Below, in pieces: positions 1-14,246 of a DNA stretch of 64,000 bases. Source of the stretch: Saccoglossus kowalevskii (lineage: Eukaryota; Hemichordata; Enteropneusta; Harrimaniidae). The stretch lies in assembly GCF_000003605.2 (NCBI RefSeq), contig NW_003154741.1, forward strand, positions 71,744-135,743, in the 5' to 3' direction. Made by a program: the position numbers and the translations under genes. Position 1 is the first letter of the stretch; every line of letters begins with the position of its first letter. The notes below the pieces were generated by a model, which worked only from the letters and a program-made list of their open reading frames with translations, had not been told where the DNA came from and ran no database searches.

Positions 1-50
1 GTCACCCAACCCTGAAAACAAATTCTTAATACCACGCTGAAGCGTTTGGT

Positions 51-920
51 AAACAGATAGAAACCATCCAGTATATCTCTATTCAATAATGTTATTATGT
101 TTAATGTACCTGGCGTCTTATCTCACATCACTCTCATCAAATATTCTAGTGTATCTCTGTATATATAGCAATGCCAATGACGGCCAATATTAGCAAACTG
201 GTGTGCATTAGATGTGTCTACATAAATGTTCGTATCATTAATTGTACCGAAGCGAGTCAATAAATTATTAAATGCATCCTGGTAGTATTTTATTATACCG
301 TTTGGATGCAGATGGATATATGCATTTGATAAGCAGTCGGGATACAACACATAAACCATCACATCCATGTATTTACATCGACTATGACCATTATCTACTG
401 CTGTTTAGTCGTCTGTCAATTATATATATGCTGGATCAATTGAAATTCAAGACAATTGAAAAAATAAAACACCGGGAACTGATAGACAGTTTGTCAAAAG
501 GTTGAAAACCTCCATAGAATCAGCTAACTCGGCATTTTGGCAAGCTGTTGAAGGAGTTAGTGAAAACCTGACCTGCCCCTTGATTGGAATCTAATCATTA
601 GGACATAATTGTTTCTAATGCAACTAATATACAACGTAATCGTTGTTCTGATTGACCCTATAACGGCGTGTTAATTAATTTGCCATCACTAACACATTGG
701 AGCAATTCTATTGCCATCTCGTGCCATCGCGTTTTATTTGTTAATACATTTATCACTTAGTGATCTGTACATCTGAAAGCTGTGTTTGTAATGATTATGA
801 AATAGAAAGACAACACAGATATCCATGTACTAGTTTATTTCATATTTTGTTTTGTAAGTTTGCGTTAAACCATTTTGAAGGCATTCAAAGTGCCTTATAC
901 AATCAACTTTGTAGACATTC
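51..920 (+). repeat. Left copy of a diverged direct repeat flanking the gene
   Basis: Block 51 to about 650 aligns by eye to 61991 to about 62550. Examples are AAACAGATAGAAACCATCCA against AAACAGATAGAAACAATCCA, and the shared TTTGGATGCAGATGGATATA. A second block, 777-920, aligns to 63474-63620 (AGCTGTGTTTGTAATGATTA). Similarity is roughly 80% in the best stretches. No coding sense is apparent. The first 50 bases of the window also match 10021-10066, so the family is composite. Confidence 0.75.
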
Positions 921-1140
921 CAGCGTTTCGAACTTGGAGCTTGATTATTGGTCGAACACATTTACGTCAAAGAAATGCTTCGCCAAAAAAGGGTGTGATT
1001 AACAAAACTGTTTCACTGTGCACTGAGCTATGCGGGAGTAATCAATAGGTAAGATTACCGCGATATACAGACGCTTAAACAACTCACGTATTTAGAAGCC
1101 AATCAGGCAGAACAGATGTGATCGGCGACTAAACATGATC

Positions 1141-2769
1141 ATTATTTCAAACCGCATTTTAGGGTATTTGAGTATTTATATAGATAAATGTAAATATTGC
1201 AGAATAAGCTCGAATTGGTCGGTCAGCGTAATATACCTCGTGAATGTTCATTGTCAACATTCGTAATATAAATAAGAATAAATATCCTTTCTGGAAGTTG
1301 TCAGTTCTACGTGCCTCCCCTGTCCACAGTTCTCGTAAAGTGTCACTTACTCTGTCGCAAATTGTAGCGACTTATCTGTGGCCCAACAGGATTATTTTCT
1401 AATTGAGCGAGTAAATAGATTTTTTTTTTCCAAAATAAGGTATCATCCGAGTCCAAAAGATAACATAGATTTGTAACAGTCAAACAATATTTATTTTGTT
1501 AGGTACCTTTCGACTAATATAAATAATGTTATTTGTCATACAATACAAACTATAATTTTAAATTGTTTTTACGTCCCAAATCGATAATATTCATAACCAT
1601 ATTATTATAATACCAATGATAATTATGTTATATGTCTATGAAGTTAAACTTAACAGAATAGAGCTAGACGAGTCTACTGTTAATGGTATGCAAAAAAACA
1701 GATCAGCGTTAAAAAGATTCAAATAATTAGGGAAAACATGAATACAATAAACAAATAAACATATTTGCAAACGAGTATGATATAAGAGTTTTTAAATACT
1801 AAAATGAAAATTTAACATAAAAATGCAGCAAAAAAAAGCTGTTGCTTGAATCCTTTTTTAAATATTCTGAATATGATTCTAAATACTGGGGTAGAGGTAA
1901 CTCTTTGTGGGTCACTATTTTCCTCCACTTCACACTATTGTGCACTTCACAAATATTGAGTAAGTCAACCCCACCAAACTTCACTCACTAGGATAGAGGT
2001 TTTCCTGCAAGAAAGCGGACATCATTGGTTGACTTTCTCTTACTATTGTTCATTTATCCCTTTCAGTGTAATCATTCATGCGTTCTGAAATCTTTTCTAC
2101 CCACTGATTGTATATCGCACTCTATGTCTGTTTTCTCACATACCAACATATTTGATATTTGCAGTAACATATTTGATTGATTGCTTTCAAATTATTTTAT
2201 CCGATATCTGGTAATCTTCTTTTACATGTTGTGGTCGCGATACTTCTTCAAACTGAGTAACTAGGCTATTCCATTGATACTCTGTCTGGATATGCGATAA
2301 ATATAATAAAGACAGTATATGTATTTAATGCAGTTTTTTTCTCGCCTTGCTCGCTAGGGAATGAAACATTTTACACCTAATTATGATACAAAAAATATCG
2401 AAATTTTAGATATTTCGTTAAAGAATGTAGCCAATATTATATTCAATTCCGAAGGATAATATATGTATATATGTTACAAACATTTTTATTTCAATCAAAA
2501 TGTGACGGGAAGTTCATGAAAACAATAAATAAGGGTTAATATTTATAATCTTTAATTAATTAGGCTTATTACAAATTTGCCGTTGTCATATCTTTCCATG
2601 TTTCGTAATAGGATTGTGGGTTGAATAGCGAGGTCCTTTTTTTAAGGAGATCGACGAAATCCCTACGACTGAAACGTATGCACTAGAATAAGCCACGATA
2701 CATGGGTGCTGATACTTTTAATGGTAGACATGTTGCCCACCCACCGAAATTGTTATTTCAAAACCTGTA
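1141..2769. other. No gene recognised
   Basis: AT-rich sequence with short chance frames only. No splice-linked coding exon, RNA gene or clear repeat was seen. Confidence 0.6.
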
Positions 2770-2975
2770 AACCATTTGGTGGTAACGTGAACCACGCGTC
2801 GAAATTAGTGTTATCTTGAAGGTTAGGTGGTTATGTAAACGATACATCATAAATTGTAGAAACCTCGGTGGTTATACGAACTTTACATCATACAAATTTA
2901 GACCATTGGGTAGATATATTAACTATACGTTATATATTGTAGATCAGTGGTTAGTTATGTGAGCGATACTTCGTT
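2770..2975 (+). repeat. Degenerate tandem repeat, about 40-46 bp period
   Basis: Five diverged copies of a unit with core GGTGGTTATGTAAAC start near 2779, 2825, 2866, 2907 and 2945. Most end in an AAATTGTAG-like tail. The array lies just before the promoter-like stretch at 3.04 kb. Confidence 0.65.
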
Positions 2976-3042
2976 CACATCACCACCGGCAGGGATTAAT
3001 TCCCGAATTCCAAATTAGCGCCAGACGCTGTGTGATTCTATT

Positions 3043-3096
3043 TGCGCATGCGTAACCTACCTAGGATCGGCCGGGGGTAGGACAAAATATAAAAAG
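3043..3096 (+). promoter_or_regulatory. Promoter-like stretch: NRF1-type palindrome and TATA box
   Basis: TGCGCATGCG (3043-3052) is an NRF1-type palindrome, and TATAAAAAG (3088-3096) is a good TATA box about 36 bp downstream. G+C is above background from about 2.98 to 3.2 kb. A transcript could run right toward the RNF213-like gene as untranslated leader, but no linked coding exon is seen. Inference only. Confidence 0.3.
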
Positions 3097-3199
3097 TCAA
3101 ATGAGCACCGGTAGACATGCAACCCGGAAGAAGTCAACGGCATATTGTAAACAGTTGTTGGCGGAGTGAGTGTGGGTGGGTACAAAACATAGCAGCTAG

Positions 3200-6100
3200 A
3201 TGAACTATTTAAGGCAGTTGAAAAACCTGGATTTTCAGTTGAAAAAGATGATTTTTCAGGGAAAATGAACTGAAATAGAGATGGTACGTGTGTGCTTCAC
3301 AGCGTAAATATGACCGTGACATAGTTTATCAACTCCCGAAATACCCGCAAAAATATGAAAATATTACGCCCAAAGATATTTTGCATGCTCGTTAGGCAGA
3401 ACAGTATGTCAATTTTCAGAGGCTGTACGAGTTAGTTTAAAGATGATGGCAGTTTTATTTCAGGGGAATGTTTACGTTGCAAGTTGGAAACATTGATGTA
3501 ATTCGGAGCACTGCGACTCTGCGCGTTTGGAACGTACAAAATCCGTCCTACCTTACGGTGTGTTGATCCCACGCGATATGCACAAGCGCGTAAATGCTAT
3601 CAATTCGGAAACCGCCAATTGATTTCAAGCCCATCCTCTGTCCTGTCCTACTACCTTCTATGTTTTGTATAAACCATACACTATTCTACTAACCAATTAC
3701 AGAAAGAACAGTCAATGATGGGAACATTTTCCATATTGCTTAAATTATAGTTACACATTTCCGCATTGAAGCATCAATCAACAAATATCGTCATACTTGG
3801 ATTTACTCGTCAGTTGTTTCTGTTTCCAGATGTTGGGCCTCATTACTTTATATCTGGAATTATGTATGTTAAAATTGCCACATCTTCCAAGCAATCAGTT
3901 TGCCGTGATATGCCCCTCTCAGACACGTTGCCAATACCTCCACAACTGCCACGTATATCAATGATCCTGTTTTCGCACCAGTATTACCAATCACAATCAT
4001 GGATGCCATTCCTCCGCAACTCAAAAAAAATGTATGGCTGCAGACACCGCAATCTCTATTACAAAAAAATCTAAGAATTATCGCCACGCCTTATAACGTG
4101 TGTCAAACGACATAACATGTTATCAGATAATAACTGATCATCGGTGCTTTCTGGGCCACTTCGCATACCAAAAAATGTATTTTTATTGACCAAACAGGGC
4201 TATACGAATGTGCATCTTTTGATGAAAAGATGTAATCGACGTAACATGACACATCGTCGTGATCGACGTTTATCAGGATTTTAACTGCTGCTGGAACATA
4301 TCATCTCTCACCTTAAAACTTACAAAGCTATGAAAGTAAAGTGGTTTGTGCCTGAGTATGTACTTAGCACAGCGACAAATATATTGTTTTCGTGAAGTGA
4401 GATGAACCTTTGAATGAAAGAAACAATGCTTTGTTTTATTTTGCACTGTTGTGTTGCAGCTACTTTTCTTTTTATTATTATTTCCATGTTTTCCAATAGT
4501 TATGTGTGTTTGTGTTGTAGATTATTCACGTCTAGTACTCGTTTGGTCGACCAACTTACTTGGAAGCTCAACAATATTCATGGCTACTTGCTTATTAAAT
4601 AATCGTATGTATTATAATTGCACGCGAACGACATTGGTTCTACCGCCCATTAAAATAGCGAAAATAAAATTTTATGTTCTATATTATCAAATATACTTAT
4701 TTACTTGGAAATGGCAACTTGCACTGAGTGAAATGATTCCACGATTTGGCCACGTCAGGACAATGCACGTCAGCCGTTCAAAACAGTTCACTCACCTTTA
4801 CTACAGTTAACAGGTGCAATGACATGGTGAGTATATAATTAGAACGAAGTGCCACATCTTTTGAGAACGACAATCGTGTGTACGTTCCATGCAGCCAATC
4901 AGGAACATGAACAAACAAACAAACGAAAGAGTTTTTGTATGAACACTGATGGCAGTATTAAACAAGAACAGCACCATTTCATTTGAAACAAAAAGTAGTG
5001 ACGATTTGTTGATTAGTGTATTTAACTATATGTTAAACAATCAATTTGAGGATATCTGCGTCGGTGTTTTTCAAACCTTGTCAATGTCACTGGTGCTAAA
5101 CAATTATTGTCTGTCAGTCACTGGGAAATAATGTAGTATGTGGCTCGGCTCAAGATAAGAATATGCGATTTTACATGTGTCTCGATCGGCACTCTTTGAT
5201 AAAGTCCTCTGAAATACAATGCAATGTAAACAATCTATCATTCTAATATCTGGTTTTCAACTATGCGACATGTCAAACGACAATTTATCAACTCTGTTGG
5301 TCCTCGATAAGTTTCGACCTTCGATAAGTCGTTTTATTTGCTTTAATCCACACATTCGCAACTTAGTGGCGGTCATAATATTTAGATTACGTGGCAACGG
5401 CCAAGCTATAATGTAATATAAAATAAATTGCCATTAGTATCCCTGGTATAATGTGACGTGGGAATTGTCTCTCAGACAATACCAAGATTAGGAGTGTACC
5501 TATGTTGCCGTTGTTGCCTACATACACCGTCCTAAACTAACGGTGCACCTACGATGATCATTGACTACAAAATAGGCTAGCCCAACTCCGGGGTCACTGT
5601 AAATACAGCGTAACCACTATTATGGACATTTCTCCGTCATTATAATTGTTATAATTGTTTTAGCGTTTTTTTTTGTGATATTGTAGATATTTTGTCTATA
5701 GTTAATGTGGTTATTATGGAAATCATACACGGATATTTGAAAAATGGATTCGTTTTTTTTTCATCTATGCATTAAGGCATATACCAACATCGCATTGTAC
5801 AAATTTAGCAAACACTTGTGCATCTATTTCGGAGTTTGAGCATTTATCCTTTGTGCAGGAGCATTAACTCAAGAGTGGAAATGGAAGCCATACGTAGCAT
5901 GCATAGCATAACTATAATGGAAAAGGTCATGGTTATGGTTTCTAAGAAAAACAAGCATTACAGCATTGATTGCAAGTACATTAGTTTAAGTAGTTTAGGT
6001 ATTACAATGTATGATCTGGTTGTTGTCGACTTTAATTTCTATTTAGTAAAGCTGTTTTTAATACCAAATGAACTTTCACAACGTTGATTGTTGTATTATG

Positions 6101-7590
6101 CATTGTTACTATGAATTAGTTATGGAGAAAACGGTCAAATATAATCAATACATTGATAACATAATTTATATGATAATTGAAAAAATAACAATATATATAA
6201 AAGCGCTGGAGTTTGTCGGATTTAGTGCAGGGCACAAAACACAAAATTAAGGAATCGCGCATTTCACAAGACCACTTTCGATACGCACTATTTTTTACTT
6301 TATTGATATATCTCTAGATTTTCTCATTTATGTATCTCGAATTGGTTTTTTGTTTCAAATATCCTTAGTGGATGTTTTTCATAGGAATTCTACATCCGTG
6401 TATATGCTTCATGAAACTAGGTCAGCGTCATGTTCCTATTAATGCTCATACCACTAATTGAAACTCCATAGACGACAATGTTAAAATATGATGAGATTGC
6501 TATATGAAAATAATAAATAAAGTTGAAAACATAGCTCTAAAATGGGAAATCAACATGCCTGTAATCAACCACATGAAAAAAAAAACACATGTTGGCCAGC
6601 TCAGACTCTTGCAAAACTCAGGTAAACAAGACACATCTGCTGTATTTGGACTGCACCTAGAGAAATCACTGGAAAAACACCAAGATTAGAACATCCAAAT
6701 ACACACATAATAATCCCACAGGTACACAGCCGCTAAGTAGTAAACAAAAGACCACATGATAGTCTCACCTCTGACCCAGGTGATCGCGCCCTCAAACAGG
6801 GAGCATCTGAGAAAAAAAATATTAAAAAAATTTCATTGGTTCTTGGCATTTAAATTGAGGCTACGAGCAGCCATTGGTTAATTAGTGGCATGAGACCATT
6901 ATTGCCTATGCACTTTGAAAAGAGAGAACAAAGTCCATGCATAGTACATAAGGGAACATCTTTCTCTGCCTAATATGTTATGCTTTACAGTTCAGAACAA
7001 CGGTAAGGGATATCAAACAATAATTTAACAACAGGTGAATAGACTATTATTCTCACTACATCAGGCACACTCGCATACATGATGTCTCCCTTATATTGTT
7101 CATAGGTGATATACAAACTATGTGAATTGGTGTATGCGAACAAATAACTGCACTGCACACTACTGCGAACACACTGCAAAAATATGTATTACTCATAATT
7201 GTCCATATTTATCTCTATGAAAAAATGATGTCAGACAAACATGTTTGCCGTTTGGTTAACATGACCAATTTTTTTCTGTCTTCAAATTGTCGACACACAT
7301 TCGGTGAAAAACCTCTACCTTAAAATAATTCCTATATGTAATTTCGAAAGCTGCTAAACACACAAAATGCAGTCGCAATCAGTGCAAACATCCTATTTTT
7401 GGGTCTTAATTAAGTAACTAAGTGCTCATTGCTAGTGTGACGAGCTGTTTGGGACCCCCTTTTTATTGTATTTATTAGTATTTATACATTACCAAAATGC
7501 AAGGAATGAGCGTACCACGACGGGACAGAATATTTCCCTGCACACTCATATAGAACAGAGTAGTCAACCCCTGTTCTATTTTCGATCCGT
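3200..7590. other. No gene recognised
   Basis: AT-rich flank. The longest frames (for example around 4451-4810) have hydrophobic, low-complexity translations with no family resemblance and no matching splice signals. Confidence 0.6.
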
Positions 7591-7596
7591 CTGCAA

Positions 7597-7686
7597 CGCC
7601 ATGCGGCCAGAGGTGATTGACCCGAGACACGTGGCCAGGGAAATCCCCTACTTGGGCCTCTTCCTGCTCGACGGCGTGAAACTCAG
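7597..7686 (+). other. GC-rich exon-like island
   Basis: A 90 nt stretch far richer in G+C than its surroundings reads, from ATG at 7601, MRPEVIDPRHVAREIPYLG and on to FLLDGVKLR. Nearly every third codon position is G or C, unlike the AT-ending codons of the RNF213-like exons. It ends at CTCAG|GTTAAT, a plausible donor (7687). I do not recognise the peptide. It may be a lone first exon, a fragment of a processed copy, or transferred DNA. Its phase (2) does not fit the first RNF213 exon (needs 1). Confidence 0.35.
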
Positions 7687-9356
7687 GTTAATGTTACACT
7701 ATGGCCGTTCAGAAACTGCTTTATTTTCGCTTTTATTATTTGCATCTGTAATCCAGCGTTTCAGTATTTGTACAGTATGTTTTAAAGAATTGATTTGACA
7801 AGATTGTAGTTCCGTTTCTATCATTTAGAAGTCATGATGCCATCGCCGCTACATGCTACACGCTGTACTGTGTTATCAATGAAGCTGTTGAACGATAACT
7901 TTCATAGACATTGAACTTTATTTGCTTCGAGATACTCGCTTTTTATGTTGTTTTGATCATATTTTCAGTACCAGTTATATTTGATTGAATGTCACTTATT
8001 ACTCAACTCGGGATATAAATTTTGCTATAGTGCAGGTTACTATGTAATGAACGTGATTGTGTGAAATCGTTGGCCGACGCTATCAGTGGTTGTTATGACG
8101 ACGCACATTTAACTCTTACAACCAGTGTACTATCGATGCTTATTTTTTCTTTCATTTTTATTTCATGTGAACCTATAGTGTATTACTCTTCCTGCGAAGG
8201 CGTAAAACTCAGTCAATATAAGTTATACGTAAGCACAATCTGGATCTAGAATCTATTATTTTTGCTGACACTCCCCATTTATGTCGGAAATCCGTGTCAC
8301 ACTAGAAAATGCTACCCTCAATGTTCTTGATATATAATTGGTATAATACCGATCCCTATAATACAAGAATCTTAGTAGTCTTGTCATAAAGCATCACAAC
8401 ACAGGAAATTATTACTGACGTCACTCTGAACTTTGACTTACCTCGTGAGACCGAAGTTCCTACATCACACAGATCTTGCCTTACGCAAAACAACTTTTCA
8501 CAGGCCAGCAAATAATTTCTATTTTACTGCATGGTTCCGAACCAAAATTCGTTTTGACAGGCACAGATATATAACCACAGCCCACCCTACCCTTGCTCTG
8601 TTTCTCTAACATGTCAAAGCTTATTCTGAACATGCTTTAGTAGGAAGTATACAATAACAAAAAAAGGTTAATCTCAACTAAATAACTTTCCCTGGTTACA
8701 AATAACAAATGTGTTTTTTAATTAAAAAAAAACCATCAAACCTTACCTTTAATGTACAATTTTCCATTCTACTGCTACTATAATCACTCTATAATAAAAT
8801 TAAATATATATGTAGATTATAGTATGACTTGCAAAGTGCCTTTAACTCCATTACGATGGTGTAGAAAAGGAAAGCGAATTGTTATTGATATTATATGAAA
8901 ACAAAATCGAATCACAAAACACTGTCATTCCTAAAGGTAGTACATTTAGATTTAATTTTCAACTGGTGCCGTATGACGTCTAGGATTATTTGATCTGAAA
9001 ACTACTTATGCCTATTGTATAATAGTCAACTGTCCATCGATGGATTGCACAAAACCACCATTGTACAACAGGTTTGTAATATTAAAATATACAATAATAA
9101 TAGATTATGTTTAAATGAACACAGTGTTTTACTAGCTGCCCACAAGACTCAAAATAACTCCTACCAAAGCCATAGGCTCCAAAACAATATTTGATATGAC
9201 ATGATAACAAGTCCATGATTGACGAAGTTGAATAATAATACAAAAATAAATTGTTCAAAATACAAAGCGTTGTACCTCATGTTATCGAGTATCTCCTCAA
9301 TCACAGCTGTAGCATCTCTCCCTATATATCATTGTGAACAGAAACGTTGACACACA

Positions 9357-9480
9357 TTAGTTCATTACAGATAGTCCAGCTTTATTCACACAAGCAGTCG
9401 TTCGAGGTAACCACTCGCTGTACCGTTCTCTCCAGCGTCCTCTAACCAAGGTTACAAACTGTCTATAATACAAGTAACCT
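9357..9480 (-). repeat. Possible LTR fragment
   Basis: On the minus strand the sequence reads GGACGCTGGAGAGAACGG, then TTGTGTGAATAAAGCTGGAC. An AATAAA followed closely by a T/G-containing stretch in a GC-richer island resembles the R/U5 part of an LTR. No paired LTR or coding domain is nearby. Confidence 0.25.
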
Positions 9481-10020
9481 GTAGAATGCTGTGTGGGTAA
9501 TATGTTTATATTGATTTTTTGTTGCATTTGCAGCAAATAGTTACCAAACAATGAGAAATCTATAAGATTGGATATATCTCTCAGCTTGCTACATACATAG
9601 TTCAAGACTGCCTAACCGGTGCTTACAACAAGTTTTACCTAGTAGACGGTTTGTGGTTACAGCTTCATTTTCCGAGTAATCGCAAGAAATTGACATTACA
9701 ATAGAAAATAAAAGACTGGCACTTCTATGCAATTAATAGCAAGTGACATTCCTTGGATTGAAACATAGATTTTTCCAGTGGGAGTGAAACTATCCGACTC
9801 TGCCATTAATAAATAGGGGTGTTTTCAGCAAAAAACGAATAACCCTGGAATGTACACAACATACTGAATTTGGGAACAAATCGTGCATTATTTACAGCAG
9901 CAGAATACCACAGAAATATCAGACGAAACATGAAAACACTATATATTGTATTTCAGCCTGAACCCTCTATATTGCAATTCAAGGAATTAACCCCATATGT
10001 GCATCCATTTTCCACCTTGG

Positions 10021-10066
10021 TATCACCCACCCCTGAAACAAACTCTTAATACCACGTTTGGTAAAA
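10021..10066 (+). repeat. Short repeat shared with the left window edge
   Basis: ATCACCCACCCCTGAAACAA and CTTAATACCACG match bases 2-36 of the window with few changes. Homology stops after TTTGGTAAA. It is probably the end of a dispersed element. Confidence 0.5.
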
Positions 10067-13000
10067 AGTCAAGTCACTAAGGCGTGGCAGAGTAAACATG
10101 CGATCAGCCAATCGCTGCAGTCGTTGACACGATCACGTGATTACCAGTGATGTGCCTCACGGTTAAAGCCTTGCAAAGTTGCCACTACTAAATACAATAA
10201 GTAAAGAATCTATTTATCAAATTTCTGTTATATATGTTTATAATCTCCACCCTAAACATGTTGATTCTAAACAATAGTCTAACAGCGTGTGATTGGAATG
10301 TGCGAACGTGAAGTCGCTAACATAACACGGCCCTCCGGATCAATTCATGCAAAGAATGGGTCTGCCCATCTGGATTTATCAGTAAGCTATTTAAGGAACT
10401 GACTAATTGTGTAATTTGGGCTCTATTTTGCATTATGTCGCTCAATACATAAAAAATAGTTTGTATTTTTTGTTCGCTCATATCATACCATGATCGAATA
10501 ATAAAGCCTTCATTGACGTAACCTGGAGTTTAATAGTACATTCAAACTGTCCTTTAGTAGTTGCAGTGGGTTTATTATTATATAATCTTGTATTATTTTG
10601 ACATTTGATGAATTCCTAAATAGGACGGCTGCCGTTCAGCGGGATTTTAACTATCCGTAAGTATACACCGATCATATTGCACACAATATTCATTATATTT
10701 TGTGATTGATTTTGATGAAGGGTTATACCCATCATGTCTAAACAGATGCAAAAAATCATCTCCTCCAAACGATTTTGTTTTCTGTGTCTACCTGCATTAT
10801 GTCAAAATACGAAAAAATCATTTAAGAAATGCGGTATGATTTGCCTCATTGTTATATGTGAATTAGTAAATATGGATTGCAGTTAATGTCAGTCGAGCAT
10901 ATAACAATTCGTCTCGGTTTAACTTAACCAATGATATAATTCAAATTGCGGAAATGATCTCTATTCCATTATAGAATTTTCCAAGACCTCCCACAACAGG
11001 ATAAATACAAGTTTGGTTTACTTTGGTTGATATCGTTTTTCCACATACAGCAATATTATTTTTAGCATATACACTCGAAACTACTATCTAAAAATTATCA
11101 ATGTGATTTTTCAACAAGGCTAGCTAGCCAACATGACTACTTTGCGTTGTTTACCCTCCATTCATGGAGATATTAAATAGGAAAGGAAAATGGGAGTATA
11201 TATCATTACCGAAGATAATAATATGACAGGCAATCAACAACAAAAACCACAATGTTTGCTATTTCACCTAGATTATGATATTTATAGCCCCTAGCTATGC
11301 TGTAAAGCGGCCGGTAAATTTCACCAAAACACTCCTACAAAGCCGACAATATTTTCAAGTACTTCCTTCTGGGGTGGATTTACAGGTACTTCACATACCA
11401 GCACATGCAACGACTTAAATTGGCAGCAAAGGTAAATTATATGCCAGACTTTATTTTGTGTAGGCCACAAATATGATTAAGCTGATCAATAAATTCAACT
11501 ACTGTGTTACAACCACTATTAATTTCGTATCATCTGGCGGTCATTTTGCGGCTTTGCTGGAAATAAGGTCAGTCACGAGGTTTATTTCAGAACAGGTCAA
11601 GTGTTTTATATTGTTTGGCTACTCGCGAAACAGTCACTTGAATTTATTAGAGTCGTTAATTTATGAGAATACGTCCATAAATCGATAGTATGACGCCATT
11701 CTGTACTCAGTGGTACCAGGTTAACTATTTAGTAGGTGGGCGGGATTATGAGTTTTATTGTACTATTAGCTATGTCAGCGTAAGGACACAGTTGCCTTAT
11801 AACTATTATTCATTATCAGTGTTTGAAAGAATTTTCCACAATGACGTTATTTTATCAGTAATTTAATTATAATTACACTATATAAGTAAGGCAGCAGCAG
11901 TAACGACTGAAACACGTTGATCATACCAAAGACATATGATCCATGATTGGGTTGCATTATAAGCGTTCCGACATCACATAAAACGTTGCTATTTTTGGGC
12001 ACTACAGATTAACAGATTTTCCCGTTTCAGCAATGATGAATACGACCTCACTCAGAGAACAATTATAAGATAGTTTTAGGATAATGTTGAAATATTCTCA
12101 TCATACTACTTCTTATTTAACAGTTGACAGGTTCCAAAAATGACCTTGACACCATTTGACTTAGATCAGGCTTGCACTTATCACTGAAGAGCATCCAGAC
12201 GTCTGAATTTTGATAAAGTAGTTGCCATTATGGAGTAAATGGTCATGGGACGTATATGATATTCAATTTCATGTGTAGGTGGGTTTGGTGAACTGTGGTA
12301 TATTTGAATTAATTAAAACGTATTTATAAAATGCGTTCGATGTGTTAATTAATTGTGTGTTTCAGAAAAAAATAGACGCATTCTGCAGTGGTGTATATTG
12401 TCATTACGTAAGTGTCTTTACTACATTACTGGCCTCATCTGTAAAGTACATTCACCCCCACACGATAATGGTATATTCCCAGTATAAAGTCATTAGTTTA
12501 ATAGACCCTACGAGTCGTTCATTTGCGCCAGACAATCGATTGAGGCTGAGGCTGTTGATGACGGATGCAAGACATTTTACCATTCCAATCTATAAGTATG
12601 ATATTCAACCGATTGGACAAGTAAAGTGAAACCAAAGGATTCAGGTAAGATTATGTATTTTATAACCACTACCACCAACAAGTTTCTGGCTCACAACTAC
12701 TTAAGGCCGCGATTTTACTGCCAGAAACTCCGAGGGAAGTAGTTCTCTATCATTTACAGTATTGCTTAAGTAATTTTCTGTTACAATAACTGAACTGAAT
12801 GTAGTAGCTACAACTTGTGATATATTTAAGGACATTTCTAGAAATACTTGACACATTTCCTTACTCCTGCTGTTTAATGTTTTATTGTAAGGCATGTATT
12901 GTATGAACATTACTGCTCAAGTGTGTCCGTATTGTTGTCGCTCCATAAATTGAGTGATCAAAAGAGACCGGATTTGAGTCCCAGGTCTTGAATAAATCAC

Positions 13001-13967
13001 TTTTAAAATTGAGGAGGTAGTTAGACTTCAACTTTCAGATCAAATGTAGATCGGTTGTCAGTGGTGAACGGCGTCAATCTGATTGTCAAATCGACAATAC
13101 TAAATAAACATCATGTAGTTCTACCATGTACTAGTTTCAGTTGAGGTAATTACGGCATAATACAGCAGTGTGACGCTATGATCGTGGTTTATTCAGTAAC
13201 CTACTAAAGCCTATTGTATGTGAATCATTTAGTATGCGTTTAATATTGTAAAACAATAAACTGCAAAAACTTCTCTTTACACCCACTCTCGTGACAGCTC
13301 GCATAAGTAATCACCGGCGGACTCTTATATATTTATTGGGTACAATTTACTGCAAATCGCTCAGCACATGTAGCAACAATGTTTTAGAAATTATGATTCC
13401 ATTAAGAATCCTCCTTCATTTGTCTGAGCTAGATATTTGAATTCATGATTTTGCGATTTTGCTAATGTTTTTTTTAATACATAAGCTTATATGTACGTTT
13501 ACGTTTGAGCACATTTATTACGGTCAAGATGACATGACAAAGGCTTATGGCAAGAAGAATGAGAGGAAATGTAAAATTAAAGATTTTAGACGTATTTGCA
13601 TATCATAATTCTGGCACTATCTCAAAGATAAACAACATTAGTTTGGATTGGTAATGAAATTTGTTTTGACATAGAACAGGATTTACTGCTTTTGAGTTGC
13701 GATATTTTTTTTCTGAACCAATAACCAGATAAAGACACTACCATTCATGGTAAAAGTACACTGTAACTATTGGAATTTTGTATGGTTATTTTGCTAAACG
13801 TACGGTTAGCACCACACATTCAAGTCTGATGGTGACTAAAATAAAATTAGACATTTTTTCATGCTGATGATGATCATTTGAATGGGGATTATTCTGAGTT
13901 GATGGAATTATTCTACAATTTCGAACATGATGAGGCGAGTCAATTGCCGTGATCGTACGTGACCATC

Positions 13968-14040
13968 TAGTTGCTATATGTTGTCTCAGTGGTAAGGCAG
14001 CGCGTTGGCATGCCATGTCGATTGCCGTGGTCAAGCGATG
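13968..14040 (+). repeat. Degenerate tRNA-like sequence (possible SINE head)
   Basis: TCTCAGTGGTAAGGCAGCGC resembles a tRNA D arm (A box), followed by GGCATGCCATG as a loop region. The expected B box is poor (TGGTCAAGCGA), so this is at most a tRNA-derived relic and not a working tRNA gene. Confidence 0.25.
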
Positions 14041-14225
14041 TACAAACAATGAATTACAAAAAATGTGCATACATCTACCATGCGTCTTTCAATTCGAAGT
14101 CGATCGTCTTATTTTTTTATCGAATTCAATTCGCGGGAATACTAACTGTGCCTATTAAATGCGCCTGCAGCTGTATGAGAAAAGTAAATAGTGCTATTCA
14201 AAATAAATGAGAATAGAACACTACT

Positions 14226-14246
14226 TTATATATATATATATATATT
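14226..14246. repeat. Short TA microsatellite
   Basis: A (TA)n run of about 21 nt in the upstream flank. A similar short run is at about 19446-19463 in the intron before exon 19572-19781. Confidence 0.9.

Noticed and set aside
4451-4810. 119-codon + frame in the upstream flank
   Set aside because: Hydrophobic, Cys/Phe/Leu-rich translation of AT-rich DNA, with no family motif and no splice-consistent neighbours.
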